Shown: positions 31,059 through 44,732, counted from the stretch's first letter. The stretch: 64,000 bases of DNA from Shouchella tritolerans (GCF_025770735.1 NZ_JAODPB010000007.1:94516-158515); one strand, 5' to 3'. Program-made: numbers and translations. Notes: generated by a model not told the origin, from the sequence alone.

Positions 31059-31544
31059 TCACTCAACTTGACTTGCGGTCAACTTCCGGCCAATGACATT
31101 TGCTGAAACTGGTTCCTTGCCAATTTCTCTCGCCCAAATAGACAATTGTCCAATATGATGGATTTCGTGGGCAATGATATGACGCATGACGATGCCCCAT
31201 GTGTCATCGTACACCTTGCCATTTTCCCCCTTTTCAACATAACGGTTTTCTTCCATTTTCTCATCCCAGCGGTCTACAAACGCCTTTACTTCCACATGGT
31301 ATGCTTGGTCAAGCGCGCGCACTTTCGCCAAACTTTTAAAGGAATCAAAGTCTTCCTCTGGGTTGGGCTTCCCTTGCAAGTCGCGAATCCAACTCCATTC
31401 CACATCGACAATATGGAACAACGTTCTTAAAATGCTGCCCACCCCTCCTGTCCGCTCAGCAAGAAGCTCTTTTTCGCTAAGTTGTTCACACCACTCATAC
31501 CACTCACGCCGAACTTGCCAATTGTATTCAAAAAACCGTTTCAT
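31059..31544 (-). CDS. DinB-family metal-dependent protein
   Basis: 161 residues, four-helix bundle of the DinB/YfiT fold. The three expected metal His are visible: one in TLFHIVDVEWSW and two in IIAHEIHHIGQLSIW. Members include thiol transferases and many of unknown substrate; none can be assigned here. ATG 31544 is chosen behind AGGGGTGA. Confidence 0.85.
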   Translation of the reverse strand: MKRFFEYNWQVRREWYEWCEQLSEKELLAERTGGVGSILRTLFHIVDVEWSWIRDLQGKPNPEEDFDSFKSLAKVRALDQAYHVEVKAFVDRWDEKMEENRYVEKGENGKVYDDTWGIVMRHIIAHEIHHIGQLSIWAREIGKEPVSANVIGRKLTASQVE

Positions 31545-31579
31545 TGTGTTCACCCCTGAATCTCATGTCTTGCCGTGCA

Positions 31580-32548
31580 TTATTTTATCTCAAACTCTGC
31601 CGCAAGCGTGAAACTCGAATCTATCCCGTGTGCCCATACTTCTTTTACCGCCCTGTATTTGCCTGGGCTAAGTCCCCCAATCTCAATGTCGTCACGATGC
31701 TCACCACCGATTGGCAATTCGACGCCAATTTCAATAAAAGCCAGTTCTAGCGGCACCGTTCGCCACTCTTGGCCGACTTGTTTTTCAATCGTATAATCAA
31801 CGCCTAAAGATAATGGGACAGGGCCTTCGTTATGCAAAACAAGCGTTGCCGATGAATCAGCGGTTGAATAAACGCTTTCGGTAAATGCGAGTGTCGCATT
31901 CGCTTCAGGAATAGGGACATAGATATAGGAGAGTTTTGTATCTTCCACTTCGCCAGCAGCATTTAACATTTCAACGCTCAATAAATAGGCTGCATTCTCT
32001 TTTTCAGGCAGCATATTCTCATAGATTTCGGTTCCACTCGACTTCACCTTGTCTACATAAATGATGTCTTCATCAATTAACGCGCTTTTCGCAATCCCAT
32101 CCCGTTCCGTCAACTGAACGCGGACATCGCGCTCTACTGGTTCTCCGTCCATTGTATGGCCAAAAAAGATAATTTCAAGTTTGCTGCCAGCTTGTTGGGT
32201 TCCTGAAGTAAGGCCATATCCTCTTATTGGGCGATTTTCTTCTTGTGAAAACCAAACGCCCGTTGGCAAATCATATTCCGTTTGCTGCCAAACCTCCTCT
32301 TTAATGTCAAATAAATCGGTAAAAGTAGCATCTACAGCAAGCGTATCGGTTAAACCATCGCCGATTTTAGACGGCAATTCGCCATGCCCTTTTGCCCAAG
32401 TTGCTTCATCATCAAGATGAGTCTGTTGATTGGAATTAGACGGTGAGTCTGCTCCCTGTATATTCGCTGTGTCTTGGCCGCAACTAACAAGTGTGACTGC
32501 CACACTTGTCGATATAGCGGCAAGCACAATGTTTCGAAAACGGTTCAT
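31580..32548 (-). CDS. Lipoprotein with C-terminal Ig-like domain
   Basis: 322 residues. Lipoprotein signal with lipobox VSC (Cys23), a low-complexity Asn/Gln/Asp linker, a middle beta-rich region, and a C-terminal Ig-like domain (LHNEGPVPLSLGVDYTIEKQVGQEWRTVP, then GKYRAVKEVW) of the type found in many Bacillus surface proteins. Function unknown; exposed on the membrane surface. Only 35 bp from the DinB gene downstream. Confidence 0.75.
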   Translation of the reverse strand: MNRFRNIVLAAISTSVAVTLVSCGQDTANIQGADSPSNSNQQTHLDDEATWAKGHGELPSKIGDGLTDTLAVDATFTDLFDIKEEVWQQTEYDLPTGVWFSQEENRPIRGYGLTSGTQQAGSKLEIIFFGHTMDGEPVERDVRVQLTERDGIAKSALIDEDIIYVDKVKSSGTEIYENMLPEKENAAYLLSVEMLNAAGEVEDTKLSYIYVPIPEANATLAFTESVYSTADSSATLVLHNEGPVPLSLGVDYTIEKQVGQEWRTVPLELAFIEIGVELPIGGEHRDDIEIGGLSPGKYRAVKEVWAHGIDSSFTLAAEFEIK

Positions 32549-32716
32549 GCCCGTTCACGCTCCTTTATTCTATTATACATATAAATGAGAAAAAGAGGGG
32601 GTCCAGCAGGTCACGATTAGGTGGCGTGAAAAGAAGAATGGAAAGGCAGAAAAGGAAAAATACTTGTGAAAGGATAAGAGGAAAACGTTCAAGAGGCATA
32701 AAGGAGTAAAAGCCGC

Positions 32717-33055
32717 TTACTTTGTCCGCTCTTTAATAGCGTCGGCAATAGCAGTTAATGCTGCAGCTGTTTTCATTTGGCTGTCTTCCACTTTAGAAAG
32801 GCGGGCATTTGTTTCCAATTGAGCAGTCTCTAAGTTGCCAATGCGGCGATTCATTACGACATGCTCTTCTTTCATTTCATCAAAACGTTTGTCCATATCG
32901 TTTTTCATGTTATCAAAGCGTTTGTCCATTTCCGAAAAGCGACTCTCCACTTGGTCAAAACGGGTTTCCATGTCATTTTTCATGTCAATCATCACTTTTC
33001 TCATCTCTGTGACTAGGGAAAACAACTGATCAAAATCACGGTCATTTGTCGTCAT
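32717..33055 (-). CDS. Small coiled-coil protein
   Basis: 112 residues, almost wholly heptad-repeat helix with two MDKRFD repeats and charged faces, ending in a short C-terminal helix (AALTAIADAIKERTK). No membrane segment. It resembles stalk or tether-like coiled-coil proteins, with no known role. ATG 33055 is chosen behind GGGAGGTG. Confidence 0.7.
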   Translation of the reverse strand: MTTNDRDFDQLFSLVTEMRKVMIDMKNDMETRFDQVESRFSEMDKRFDNMKNDMDKRFDEMKEEHVVMNRRIGNLETAQLETNARLSKVEDSQMKTAAALTAIADAIKERTK

Positions 33056-33173
33056 TTTGTGATCGCACCTCCCATTTTTCATCATTATAACCGAGGAAGG
33101 CGTAAAAAAGAAAGGCTTAATTCCGCGTTTTTGCCATTTGCCAAAAACATATCTCCCCCCAAAAAAGTTGGAC

Positions 33174-33207
33174 AAAAAAACAAGGCAAACCACGGGCTTG
33201 CCTTGTT
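33174..33207 (-). terminator. Terminator of the nucleoside ABC operon
   Basis: AACAAGGCAA pairs with TTGCCTTGTT (33198-33207). On the minus strand seven T follow. It lies about 60 bp past the last permease gene. Confidence 0.9.
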
Positions 33208-33243
33208 CAGTCTGTAGACATATCTAACAAACGCTTTTTAACA
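33208..33243. repeat. Dispersed 3'-end repeat, fragment
   Basis: CAGTCTGTAGACATATCTAA followed by CAAACGCTTTTT resembles the left end of the elements at 44733 and 52239. It abuts the terminator hairpin, as other copies do. Confidence 0.55.
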
Positions 33244-33265
33244 GCGGGAGTGATTGTGCATTCTT

Positions 33266-34219
33266 TTAGCGTGATCCTTTTATATAAGGCTTGCCTAACG
33301 CTTTTGGACCTTCTGCCCGACCAACAAAACCGGCAAGGGCTAAAATCGTCAGCACGTAAGGGGCAATCAGCAAAAATACAGGCGGCACATCAGAAAGAAA
33401 CGGCAGCTGCTGGCCGACTACACCAAGTGCTTGGGCAAGTCCAAAGAACAACGTTGCCCCAATTACGCCAAGAGGGTGCCATTTGTCAAAGATTAACGCC
33501 GCCAGTGCCATAAATCCTTGGCCTGTGATCGTGGTTGCTGAAAAATTACCGCTAAACGTCGCTGCAAAAACAGCGCCGCCAAGGCCAGCAAACACGCCTG
33601 ACAACATGACGCCGATATAGCGCATCTTGACTACTCGTATGCCCATTGTATCCGCGGCCTGTGGATGTTCGCCGACAGAGCGGAGACGCAAGCCAAACGG
33701 CCGATAATAAATGACATAATAAACAAGAAAGGCAAGTCCGAACGCAAGAAAGGATGTTGCATACACATTTGAAAAAAACAACGGTCCGATGACGGGAATG
33801 TCACTTAAACCTGGAATGTTAAAACGATAAAACCGGTTTTCAATATAAGCGGTTTGCCCGCTGCCGTAAAGCAAATTGATAATATAGACCGAAAGGCCAA
33901 CTGCAAGAAAGTTTAAGGCAACGCCACTCACGACTTGGTCTGCTTGGAAATGGATCGAGGCGACAGCATGAAACAACGAAAACAGCGCGCCGACCACAGC
34001 AGCGACAAGCAACCCGATCCAAACAGATAGAGCGCCTACCCCTGCCGCTTCGAGAGTGAGCGTTGTGACGATGACAGAAAATGCCCCCATCACCATCAAC
34101 CCTTCTAGGCCAATGTTGACGACGCCTGAACGTTCACTAAACAAGCCGCCTAGAGCAGCAAGCATTAAAGGGGCAGCAGAATAAATCGTCGTTGAAACAA
34201 TTAGGGCGAGCACATCCAT
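33266..34219 (-). CDS. nupQ: Nucleoside ABC transporter permease (NupQ type)
   Basis: 317 residues, about eight to ten helices, of the branched-chain/BmpA-type permease family. Seen: LGGLFSERSGVVNIGLEGLM at the start and GEHPQAADTMGIRVVKMRYIGV in the centre. It pairs with NupP to form the channel. Two bases separate it from nupP. The substrate, probably guanosine or other purine nucleosides, is inferred from the B. subtilis YufNOPQ system. Confidence 0.88.
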   Translation of the reverse strand: MDVLALIVSTTIYSAAPLMLAALGGLFSERSGVVNIGLEGLMVMGAFSVIVTTLTLEAAGVGALSVWIGLLVAAVVGALFSLFHAVASIHFQADQVVSGVALNFLAVGLSVYIINLLYGSGQTAYIENRFYRFNIPGLSDIPVIGPLFFSNVYATSFLAFGLAFLVYYVIYYRPFGLRLRSVGEHPQAADTMGIRVVKMRYIGVMLSGVFAGLGGAVFAATFSGNFSATTITGQGFMALAALIFDKWHPLGVIGATLFFGLAQALGVVGQQLPFLSDVPPVFLLIAPYVLTILALAGFVGRAEGPKALGKPYIKGSR

Positions 34220-34221
34220 CG

Positions 34222-35283
34222 TTACTTATCCCCCTTTTTCCGCTTCAGAAGCATCAGGCGAACAACATAGCTTGAAGCGACAAAGAAAATAATCAGTGCA
34301 ATGACAATGCTAATCAGTTCTGTCGGCACATCAGTTTGCTGGTTCATTGTCAATGCCCCTGTTTTCAAGCCTCCGAATAAAAAGGCAGACAAGAACACGC
34401 CAAGCGCTGTATTCGCACCTAGTAGTGCAACGGCAATGCCTTCAAAACCAACGCCTGTAAAGCCTGAAAGAATGCTCATGTATCCAAAAGTTCCTAAGCC
34501 TTCTGCCGCTCCTGCCAGTCCGGCAAATGCGCCAGAAATGGCCATCGAAAGAATGATGTTGCGGCTAACATTCATTCCTGCATAAGTGGAAGCATTTGCA
34601 TTTAAACCAACTGCGCGAAGCTCATAGCCCGCTGTCGTTTTCCATAAAAAGAACCACATAAACAAACACGCGGCCACTGCGATTAAAAAGCCATAATGCA
34701 ACCGTGAGTATTCTGTAAGAGACTGAAAGAATGGCGATGCCAAAGAGGCAGAAGGATAAACGCTTTCTGTCCGCTCGCCAGGTATAAGCAAGTAAGTGCG
34801 GATGACCGCATTGGCGGTATACAATGCAATATAATTCATCATAATGCTGACAATGACTTCATGGACATGAAGCTTTGCTTTTAAGATGCCGGGAACAAGT
34901 GCCCACAGCGCCCCAGCTACCGCCGCAGCGGCAATAGAAAGTGGGAGGTGGATGGCCATCGGCGCTTCAAAAGCGGCTCCAACGTAAACAGAGGCAAGCC
35001 AACCGACAATCAGCTGCCCTTCCACGCCAATGTTAAACAGCCCTGTCCGGTAAGCAAATGCAACAGCGAGCCCCCCTAGTATAAGCGGCGTCATCGTCCG
35101 GATCATTTCGCCAAAATAATAGCTGCTGCCAAAAATACCTGCTATTAACGCCCCATAAGCTTCAATGGGATTATGGCCCGTGATGACCATCACAATGGCG
35201 CCGACAAGCAGCCCGAGCAGGATCGCAAAAAGGGGAATGGCGACATGCATAGCTTTTCCGGCCAGCAATTTATTCACGTTCAC
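34222..35283 (-). CDS. nupP: Nucleoside ABC transporter permease (NupP type)
   Basis: About 353 residues, ten hydrophobic segments. Seen: GHNPIEAYGALIAGIFGSSY, ALAVAFAYRTGLFNIGVEGQL and YAGMNVSRNIILSMAISGAFAGLAGAAE. The GTG at 35283 is chosen because AAGGAG lies nine bases upstream; the in-frame GTG at 35304 has none. It overlaps the ATPase gene by 14 bp, so translation is coupled. Confidence 0.88.
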   Translation of the reverse strand: MNVNKLLAGKAMHVAIPLFAILLGLLVGAIVMVITGHNPIEAYGALIAGIFGSSYYFGEMIRTMTPLILGGLAVAFAYRTGLFNIGVEGQLIVGWLASVYVGAAFEAPMAIHLPLSIAAAAVAGALWALVPGILKAKLHVHEVIVSIMMNYIALYTANAVIRTYLLIPGERTESVYPSASLASPFFQSLTEYSRLHYGFLIAVAACLFMWFFLWKTTAGYELRAVGLNANASTYAGMNVSRNIILSMAISGAFAGLAGAAEGLGTFGYMSILSGFTGVGFEGIAVALLGANTALGVFLSAFLFGGLKTGALTMNQQTDVPTELISIVIALIIFFVASSYVVRLMLLKRKKGDK

Positions 35284-36808
35284 TTGCTTCCACTCCTTTT
35301 TCACGGCTGCCTCCTGCCATCAACAGGCCGAGCTCCTTTTCATTTGTTTGGTCGGCTTTCACGATATCGACAATCTGGCCTTTGTGGATCACGGCGATAC
35401 GGTCGCTCACGCTAAGAATTTCATCAAGTTCAAGGGACATGAGCAACACCGCTCTGCCTTTGTCACGTTCTTTGACAAGACGTTCATGGATCGTTTCAAT
35501 CGCACCGACATCCAGACCTCTTGTTGGCTGTGCCGCAATCAACAGGTCTGGAGAACGGTCTACTTCACGGGCGATAATTGCCTTTTGTTGATTGCCCCCT
35601 GACAAGGCTCTAGCCGCCGTTTCGACAGAAGGGGTCCGTACATCGTAGTCTGCGACTAATTCTTTTGCTTTTGCCTTGATGGCTTCTGCGTTCAGCAGTC
35701 CGTTTCGTGAGTATGGTGCTTGGTAATACGTCTGCAGCACCATGTTTTCTTGGACGCTGAAGTCTAGGACAAGGCCAAGTTTATGGCGGTCTTCAGGAAT
35801 ATGGCCAACGCCCGCTTCCGTTACTTTGCGGGGGCTGAGGTCAGCCACGTTTTTTCCGTTTAAACGAATTTCTCCTTTTTCCACCGGGAGCAGGCCGGCT
35901 ATCGCTGCGATTAACTCCGATTGGCCGTTCCCTTCAATCCCAGCAAGGCCAACAATCTCGCCTGCGCGAATTGTTAAGTCAAGCTGTTTGACCATTTCCA
36001 CGCCGCGGCCGTCTTTGACATAAAGATTTTTCACTTCAAGCACGGTATCTTTTGGTACAGCTGGTGTTTTTTGTACACGGAAATTGACTTCACGGCCAAC
36101 CATCATTTCTGCTAGCTCAGCCGTTGTCGCGCTTGCCACTTCGACGGTGCCAATCCCGCGGCCGCGGCGAATGACGGTACAAACGTCGCAAATTTGTTTG
36201 ATTTCTTTTAGCTTATGTGTAATTAAAATGATGGACTTACCTTCTTCAGTCAGCTTTTTCATAATGTCCATCAATTCTTTGATTTCTTGGGGCGTCAGCA
36301 CGGCTGTCGGTTCGTCAAAAATGAGGATGTCCGCGCCGCGATACAGCGTTTTTAAAATTTCAATCCGTTGCTGCATGCCGACTGAAATATCTTTGACCAA
36401 TGCATCAGGGTCCACGGCAAGGCCATACTGGGCAGACAAGGCTGCAATTTCCTTGCTCGCTTTTTTCTTATTCATTCGGCCGCCTTTTGTCGGCTCCATG
36501 CCGAGAATGATATTTTCTGTAACCGTAAACGAGTCAACGAGCATAAAGTGCTGGTGGACCATGCCAATTCCAAGTTTGCCAGCAACGTTTGGGCTTGTGA
36601 TCGCTACTTTTTCGCCCCGGACTTTGATTTCCCCTTGCTCTGGCTGATAAAGGCCAAACAAAATGTTCATTAGTGTCGACTTTCCAGCGCCATTTTCCCC
36701 TAAAAGGGCATGGATTTCCCCTTTTTTCAAGCGAAGATTGACATTGTCATTCGCTACAATGCCTGGGAATTCTTTGCGGATGCCGTTCATCTCAATGACA
36801 TATTCCAT
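35270..36808 (-). CDS. nupO: Nucleoside ABC transporter ATP-binding protein (NupO type)
   Basis: 512 residues with two ABC domains in tandem. The first has an intact Walker A (GENGAGKST) and DEPTAVLTPQE. The second has the degenerate GIEGNGQSEL with signature ALSGGNQQKAI, the usual state in BmpA- and ribose-type transporters. It energises NupPQ. ATG about 70 bp after nupN, beyond a small hairpin. Confidence 0.92.
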   Translation of the reverse strand: MEYVIEMNGIRKEFPGIVANDNVNLRLKKGEIHALLGENGAGKSTLMNILFGLYQPEQGEIKVRGEKVAITSPNVAGKLGIGMVHQHFMLVDSFTVTENIILGMEPTKGGRMNKKKASKEIAALSAQYGLAVDPDALVKDISVGMQQRIEILKTLYRGADILIFDEPTAVLTPQEIKELMDIMKKLTEEGKSIILITHKLKEIKQICDVCTVIRRGRGIGTVEVASATTAELAEMMVGREVNFRVQKTPAVPKDTVLEVKNLYVKDGRGVEMVKQLDLTIRAGEIVGLAGIEGNGQSELIAAIAGLLPVEKGEIRLNGKNVADLSPRKVTEAGVGHIPEDRHKLGLVLDFSVQENMVLQTYYQAPYSRNGLLNAEAIKAKAKELVADYDVRTPSVETAARALSGGNQQKAIIAREVDRSPDLLIAAQPTRGLDVGAIETIHERLVKERDKGRAVLLMSLELDEILSVSDRIAVIHKGQIVDIVKADQTNEKELGLLMAGGSREKGVEASERE

Positions 36809-36837
36809 AGGATCAAACGCTCCTTTAGTTAACGTAA

Positions 36838-36865
36838 AAAGAAAGGCTAGTTTTTCACACTAGCC
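36838..36865 (-). terminator. Leaky terminator between nupN and nupO
   Basis: GGCTAG (36845-36850) pairs with CTAGCC (36860-36865). On the minus strand CTTTCTTTTT follows. A weak hairpin here fits the need for more binding protein than transporter. Confidence 0.65.
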
Positions 36866-36879
36866 CATCTGGATTTCGT

Positions 36880-37974
36880 TTATCCGGCAAACTCATTAAA
36901 CTCGTCATCGGTTTTTGGCACTTCCAGCTCACCGTCAAGAATTTGCTGCATGTAATCGTCCATGCTTTCGATGATTTCAGGGCTTAGGTTATCACCAGTC
37001 GTCGCGTAATCAATTCCATCATCTTCAATTCCGTATTCAAGGATTTCGCCACCAGGGAAGTTGCCGTCCATCGTTTGCTGTGTCACATCTTGGACCGCCG
37101 TATCAACACGTTTGATCATCGACGTAAGTGTAACGGATTGGTCGCCCTCATAGACGCCTTCTTCATATTGGTCTTTATCGACGCCGATCGCCCATACTTG
37201 TTCGCCATTTTTGACACGGTTAATCGCTTCTGTAAACAGGCCATTCCCCGTGTTCCCTGCTGAATGGTAAATCACATCTGCTCCTGTCGTATACATGGTG
37301 TTGGCAAGCTGCTGTCCTTTTTGCGGGTCAGTAAATACCTCCGCATATTGGACAATCACTTCTGCATCAGGGTTCACCGCATGAACGCCTGCTTTAAAGC
37401 CGTTTTCAAACTTCTTAATTAACTCGCTTTCAACGCCGCCGATAAAGCCGACTTTATTCGTTTCCGTTTGCAAGCCTGCCGCAACGCCCACTAAGAAGGA
37501 GCCTTCATGCTCTTTAAATGTAATATTTGCTACGTTGCTTAATGGATCGCCATTGTCATCTGTTACGACTGAGTCAATGATCGCTAATTGTGCATCTTCG
37601 TTTTGCTGCGCCACTGTTTTGACAGCATCCGCCATTAGAAAGCCGATCGCCCAGCTAATGTCCGTGTTTTCCCGTGTAAGAGCGCGTAAATTCGGTTCAA
37701 AGTCTTGGGCAGTGCTTGACTGTACGTAATCGTAGTTTTTGCCTTCTTCCAACCCGTTGGCTTCGCCAAACGCTTTCAAGCCTTCCCAAGAAAATTGGTT
37801 GAACGATTTATCGTCAATGCCACTAACGTCTGTTACCATTTTCGCAGTAAAATCCGAACTTTCTCCTCCACCTTCTGAACCCGCATTGTTTTCCGAACCA
37901 TCGCCTTGTCCACAAGCACCTAGCACAACAACCGATGCGAGACCAACCGATAATGCCTTGATCCATTTTTTCAC
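36880..37974 (-). CDS. nupN: BMP-family nucleoside-binding lipoprotein (NupN type)
   Basis: 364 residues. Lipoprotein signal with lipobox LGAC (Cys21), an Asn/Gly/Glu-rich linker, then a BMP-family fold: DVSGIDDKSFNQFSWEGLKAF, GFIGGVESELIKKFENGF, YHSAGNTGNGLF and WAIGVDKDQY. It captures nucleosides outside the membrane for NupOPQ. First gene of the operon. Confidence 0.92.
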   Translation of the reverse strand: MKKWIKALSVGLASVVVLGACGQGDGSENNAGSEGGGESSDFTAKMVTDVSGIDDKSFNQFSWEGLKAFGEANGLEEGKNYDYVQSSTAQDFEPNLRALTRENTDISWAIGFLMADAVKTVAQQNEDAQLAIIDSVVTDDNGDPLSNVANITFKEHEGSFLVGVAAGLQTETNKVGFIGGVESELIKKFENGFKAGVHAVNPDAEVIVQYAEVFTDPQKGQQLANTMYTTGADVIYHSAGNTGNGLFTEAINRVKNGEQVWAIGVDKDQYEEGVYEGDQSVTLTSMIKRVDTAVQDVTQQTMDGNFPGGEILEYGIEDDGIDYATTGDNLSPEIIESMDDYMQQILDGELEVPKTDDEFNEFAG

Positions 37975-38123
37975 GTGAGAATATCCTCCTATAATGACTT
38001 CCAGCTTCTGCTGAAAGCGTTTTTCTTCATGTGGCTCGGAATAACGGCAACGTCATTCCTTTTTTGCCAGCAAACATACTATAGCATAAAATCATCGTAT
38101 AAAAAACGAACATTTTTAGCATT

Positions 38124-39278
38124 TTAGTTGATAATGTGAATAAACGGCTCCCGGTCTGGATGATACGAGACAATGCTCTCGAGTGAACCGGAAAGCGCTG
38201 AAATGTTTACATCTACTGGTATGTTTTCATAGTATTCTTCGACTTGGCCCGCAATGTATTGTGTTAAGGCGACAACTTCCGTCTTGCCTTTATATTGGAT
38301 ATTAACGTCAACATTGAGCTTTACCATTTGATTGTCTTCATAACGTGCTCTGCCAACGACGCCGACATTATTTGCGAAGAAGGCTTGCACATCGGTACGG
38401 AATTGGGCAAAGCGGTCCGCATCGTCACGATGGTCTTCATTGGCTGCAGGTGAAGGGAAATGGACATGCTCTTGGTTAATATCTACCCAGTGAGGGTTTT
38501 CTCCTGGTTCAAATGTGCCTACTTTAAAAAAATGGCCCGCATTGACAGCATCCTTCGGCTGTTGGCTAAATAGCGCCACGACAATCGGCACGTCGCTCAA
38601 GTCTTCCTCCGAGTCGACGCCTTCACGCATCCGATTGACAATCGTTTCAGCAAACTCCATTCCTTTTTCCTCTTGGACAGCAGCGCTGATCGGTACAGAA
38701 TCTGACTTTCCGTCATGGGTAAATTCGTATTCGCTATATAGCGATAAACCGAGGGCCACACCGCCTGTTGAATAGTCGCCTTCATCATTTACATTCATGT
38801 AGTTTTGCTCGAGTACGTTCGCTAGCACCCAAGGGCTGTTTTTCTCTTGTTCCATCGGGTCATCCCCTCCGCCCAAAGGTGGATTTAGCCCATTCGGATT
38901 TTCTTCTTCATCGTAGCGAAGCAACCATGACTTTACCGTATCGCGAGAAAGATGGGTGCCCTCCTGAAAAAAGTAATCGTTTGGATCGAACCGTTCTTTG
39001 GCAATGTCCTCCAGTCCCAGCTCAAGCCAATCCAAGTCTTTGCGGCTATAACCTAAATCAAGGCCATAGCCACGCGTTTGTCCATGCACATATGCCCCAT
39101 CTTGCAGGACACTTGCATAATAGTTCTCCTCTGACGGTACCGACGGGACAACGGTTAACGATTCATCCGCTTCCGAAACATCAGGCGTATTGGCTTCATC
39201 ATCCTCTTCGCCGCCAAAGAAATTGCAGCCGGAGAGGAGAACAACGCCTGCCAAACCAAGTATCCCCACACGCTTCAT
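38124..39278 (-). CDS. camS: CamS-family sex pheromone lipoprotein
   Basis: 384 residues. Lipobox LSGC (Cys18), acidic linker, then the CamS fold: NYYASVLQDGAYVHGQTRGYGLDLGYSRKD, with conserved GLSLYSEYEF and FFKVGTFEPG. In staphylococci and enterococci the cleaved signal peptide of such proteins acts as a pheromone; the body's role is unknown. Last gene of pcrB-pcrA-ligA-camS, 16 bp from ligA. Confidence 0.9.
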   Translation of the reverse strand: MKRVGILGLAGVVLLSGCNFFGGEEDDEANTPDVSEADESLTVVPSVPSEENYYASVLQDGAYVHGQTRGYGLDLGYSRKDLDWLELGLEDIAKERFDPNDYFFQEGTHLSRDTVKSWLLRYDEEENPNGLNPPLGGGDDPMEQEKNSPWVLANVLEQNYMNVNDEGDYSTGGVALGLSLYSEYEFTHDGKSDSVPISAAVQEEKGMEFAETIVNRMREGVDSEEDLSDVPIVVALFSQQPKDAVNAGHFFKVGTFEPGENPHWVDINQEHVHFPSPAANEDHRDDADRFAQFRTDVQAFFANNVGVVGRARYEDNQMVKLNVDVNIQYKGKTEVVALTQYIAGQVEEYYENIPVDVNISALSGSLESIVSYHPDREPFIHIIN

Positions 39279-39294
39279 CTTTCAATCCCCCTTG

Positions 39295-43573
<4,279 letters not shown>

Positions 43574-43585
43574 GTCATTCACCGC

Positions 43586-44284
43586 CTACCTGCATTTATG
43601 TTCCTTGACGGCCTCCACCGTCTTAAGCGCTTCTGTAAGATTTTCATAAAGCCCATTGCCGACAACGACAACATCAGCATATGCCGCTATCTCAGAGGCA
43701 TCTGCTGCATTTTTTATCCCGCCTCCATAGATGAGCTTTGTCTTTTCCAATACTGCCCTTGCCCGTTTGACGACATCAATTGGGCCTTTTTTGCCGCTGT
43801 ATTCCAAATAGAAAAAAGGATAGCGGTACATATGCTCTGCCAGCCGTGCGTAAGCAACGACATCTTCTATATCCAAGTCAGTCTGGGCATTCGCATGTTT
43901 AGCCACTCGTGCTTCTCCATTTAAAACACAGTAGCCTTCCAACAACAGTTCTTGCCAATTAATGAGTTCGCCATATTCTTTGACAGCCTGGTGATGGTGG
44001 CCAATGACCCAGCTAACATGTTGGCTGTTCATGACGGATGGAATCAAATAATAATCGAACCCTGGCGTAATCGCTTCAAGGTCCGATACTTCAAGCGCAC
44101 ATGTCACTGGAAACCGACGAATGCGGGCAAAAAGGGACAACGTGTTATCCAATGTGACGTTGTCCGTTCCGCCAACAATAATCGCATCAGTACCTGACTC
44201 GCAAACGGCTTCAAGCGCTTCATCCGTTATTTCCTTGTTTGGATCAAGTTTAAAAACATGCGCCCATTCATCATAATTTTTCAT
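43586..44284 (-). CDS. pcrB: Heptaprenylglyceryl phosphate synthase
   Basis: 232-residue TIM barrel. Seen: HVFKLDPNKEITDEAL, GTDAIIVGGTDNVT, FYLEYSGKKGP and LIYGGGIKNAADASEIA. It joins heptaprenyl diphosphate to glycerol-1-phosphate, as in B. subtilis PcrB. First gene of the operon. The AGGAGG lies rather far upstream, and a closer AAGGCG may serve instead. Confidence 0.93.
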   Translation of the reverse strand: MKNYDEWAHVFKLDPNKEITDEALEAVCESGTDAIIVGGTDNVTLDNTLSLFARIRRFPVTCALEVSDLEAITPGFDYYLIPSVMNSQHVSWVIGHHHQAVKEYGELINWQELLLEGYCVLNGEARVAKHANAQTDLDIEDVVAYARLAEHMYRYPFFYLEYSGKKGPIDVVKRARAVLEKTKLIYGGGIKNAADASEIAAYADVVVVGNGLYENLTEALKTVEAVKEHKCR

Positions 44285-44481
44285 GTTAAGCGCCTTAACC
44301 GCAGGCGCGCCCCTCCTTTATTGATTCAAAAATGCAAAACATACAAATCGGCGTGCCACATACCGAGTATACGTACGTTCGTTCTGTCTGTCATTATAGC
44401 AAAGTTCCCACTCGTTGTCCCGTATCCATCTGTTGAAAAAATAAGGGATTTCGCCGAAAGTTGCCGCCTAGACGATTAGAC

Positions 44482-44559
44482 AAAAAAAAGACCTCCGCCA
44501 GTAAGGCGCAGGTTAAATGTAGGGGGTCTATATCGACCAGACGTGTATCGTAGCACGTT
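44482..44559 (-). ncRNA. fsrA: Fur-controlled small RNA, FsrA-like
   Basis: A transcript of about 78 nt is framed by a Fur-covered promoter (44566-44594) and an intrinsic terminator ending in eight T (44489-44482, minus strand). The RNA would carry a GACCCCCUACAUUUAACCUG stretch, C-rich and largely unpaired, then a short CGCC/GGCG hairpin and GGAGGUC that can pair back to GACC. C-rich single-stranded runs that pair with ribosome sites are the hallmark of FsrA, the iron-sparing sRNA of B. subtilis. There is no open frame with a ribosome site. The ends are estimated from the -10 box and T-run; the FsrA name rests on memory of the family. Confidence 0.7.
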
Positions 44560-44565
44560 ATCTAA

Positions 44566-44594
44566 ATGATAACGAAAATCATTATCAATGTCAA
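44566..44594 (-). promoter_or_regulatory. Promoter and Fur box of the FsrA-like RNA
   Basis: On the minus strand TTGACA (44594-44589) and TATCAT (44571-44566) stand 17 bp apart, a near-consensus sigma-A promoter. GATAACGAAAATCATTATC (44568-44586) fits the 19-bp Fur box with two mismatches and covers the spacer and the -10 box. Confidence 0.8.
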
Positions 44595-44700
44595 TGAAAA
44601 TTCGCTAAAAATATTGCCTCTTTCTGTTATGTTTGGTTTTGCCCACGAAATCCCTGTCTACCCGCTTCAAGCAGCGGTTTGGTAGCCACTATTTATAAAA

Positions 44701-44731
44701 GACAACCAGCACTATGCGAGTGCTGGTTGTC
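44701..44731 (-). terminator. Perfect 13-bp hairpin, terminator of the siderophore ABC operon
   Basis: GACAACCAGCACT (44701-44713) pairs with AGTGCTGGTTGTC (44719-44731). On the minus strand TTTTATAAA follows. Almost the same hairpin recurs at 44920-44948, at the end of the ATPase gene, with the repeat element in between. Confidence 0.8.
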
Positions 44732-44732
44732 T

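Noticed and set aside
35900..36000. Degenerate second Walker A in the nucleoside ATPase.
   Set aside because: This is normal for tandem ATPases of BmpA- and ribose-type importers.
38000..38040. A cre-like TGAAAGCGTTTTTC upstream of nupN.
   Set aside because: It misses the last two consensus bases and its position relative to a promoter cannot be fixed, so support is too weak.
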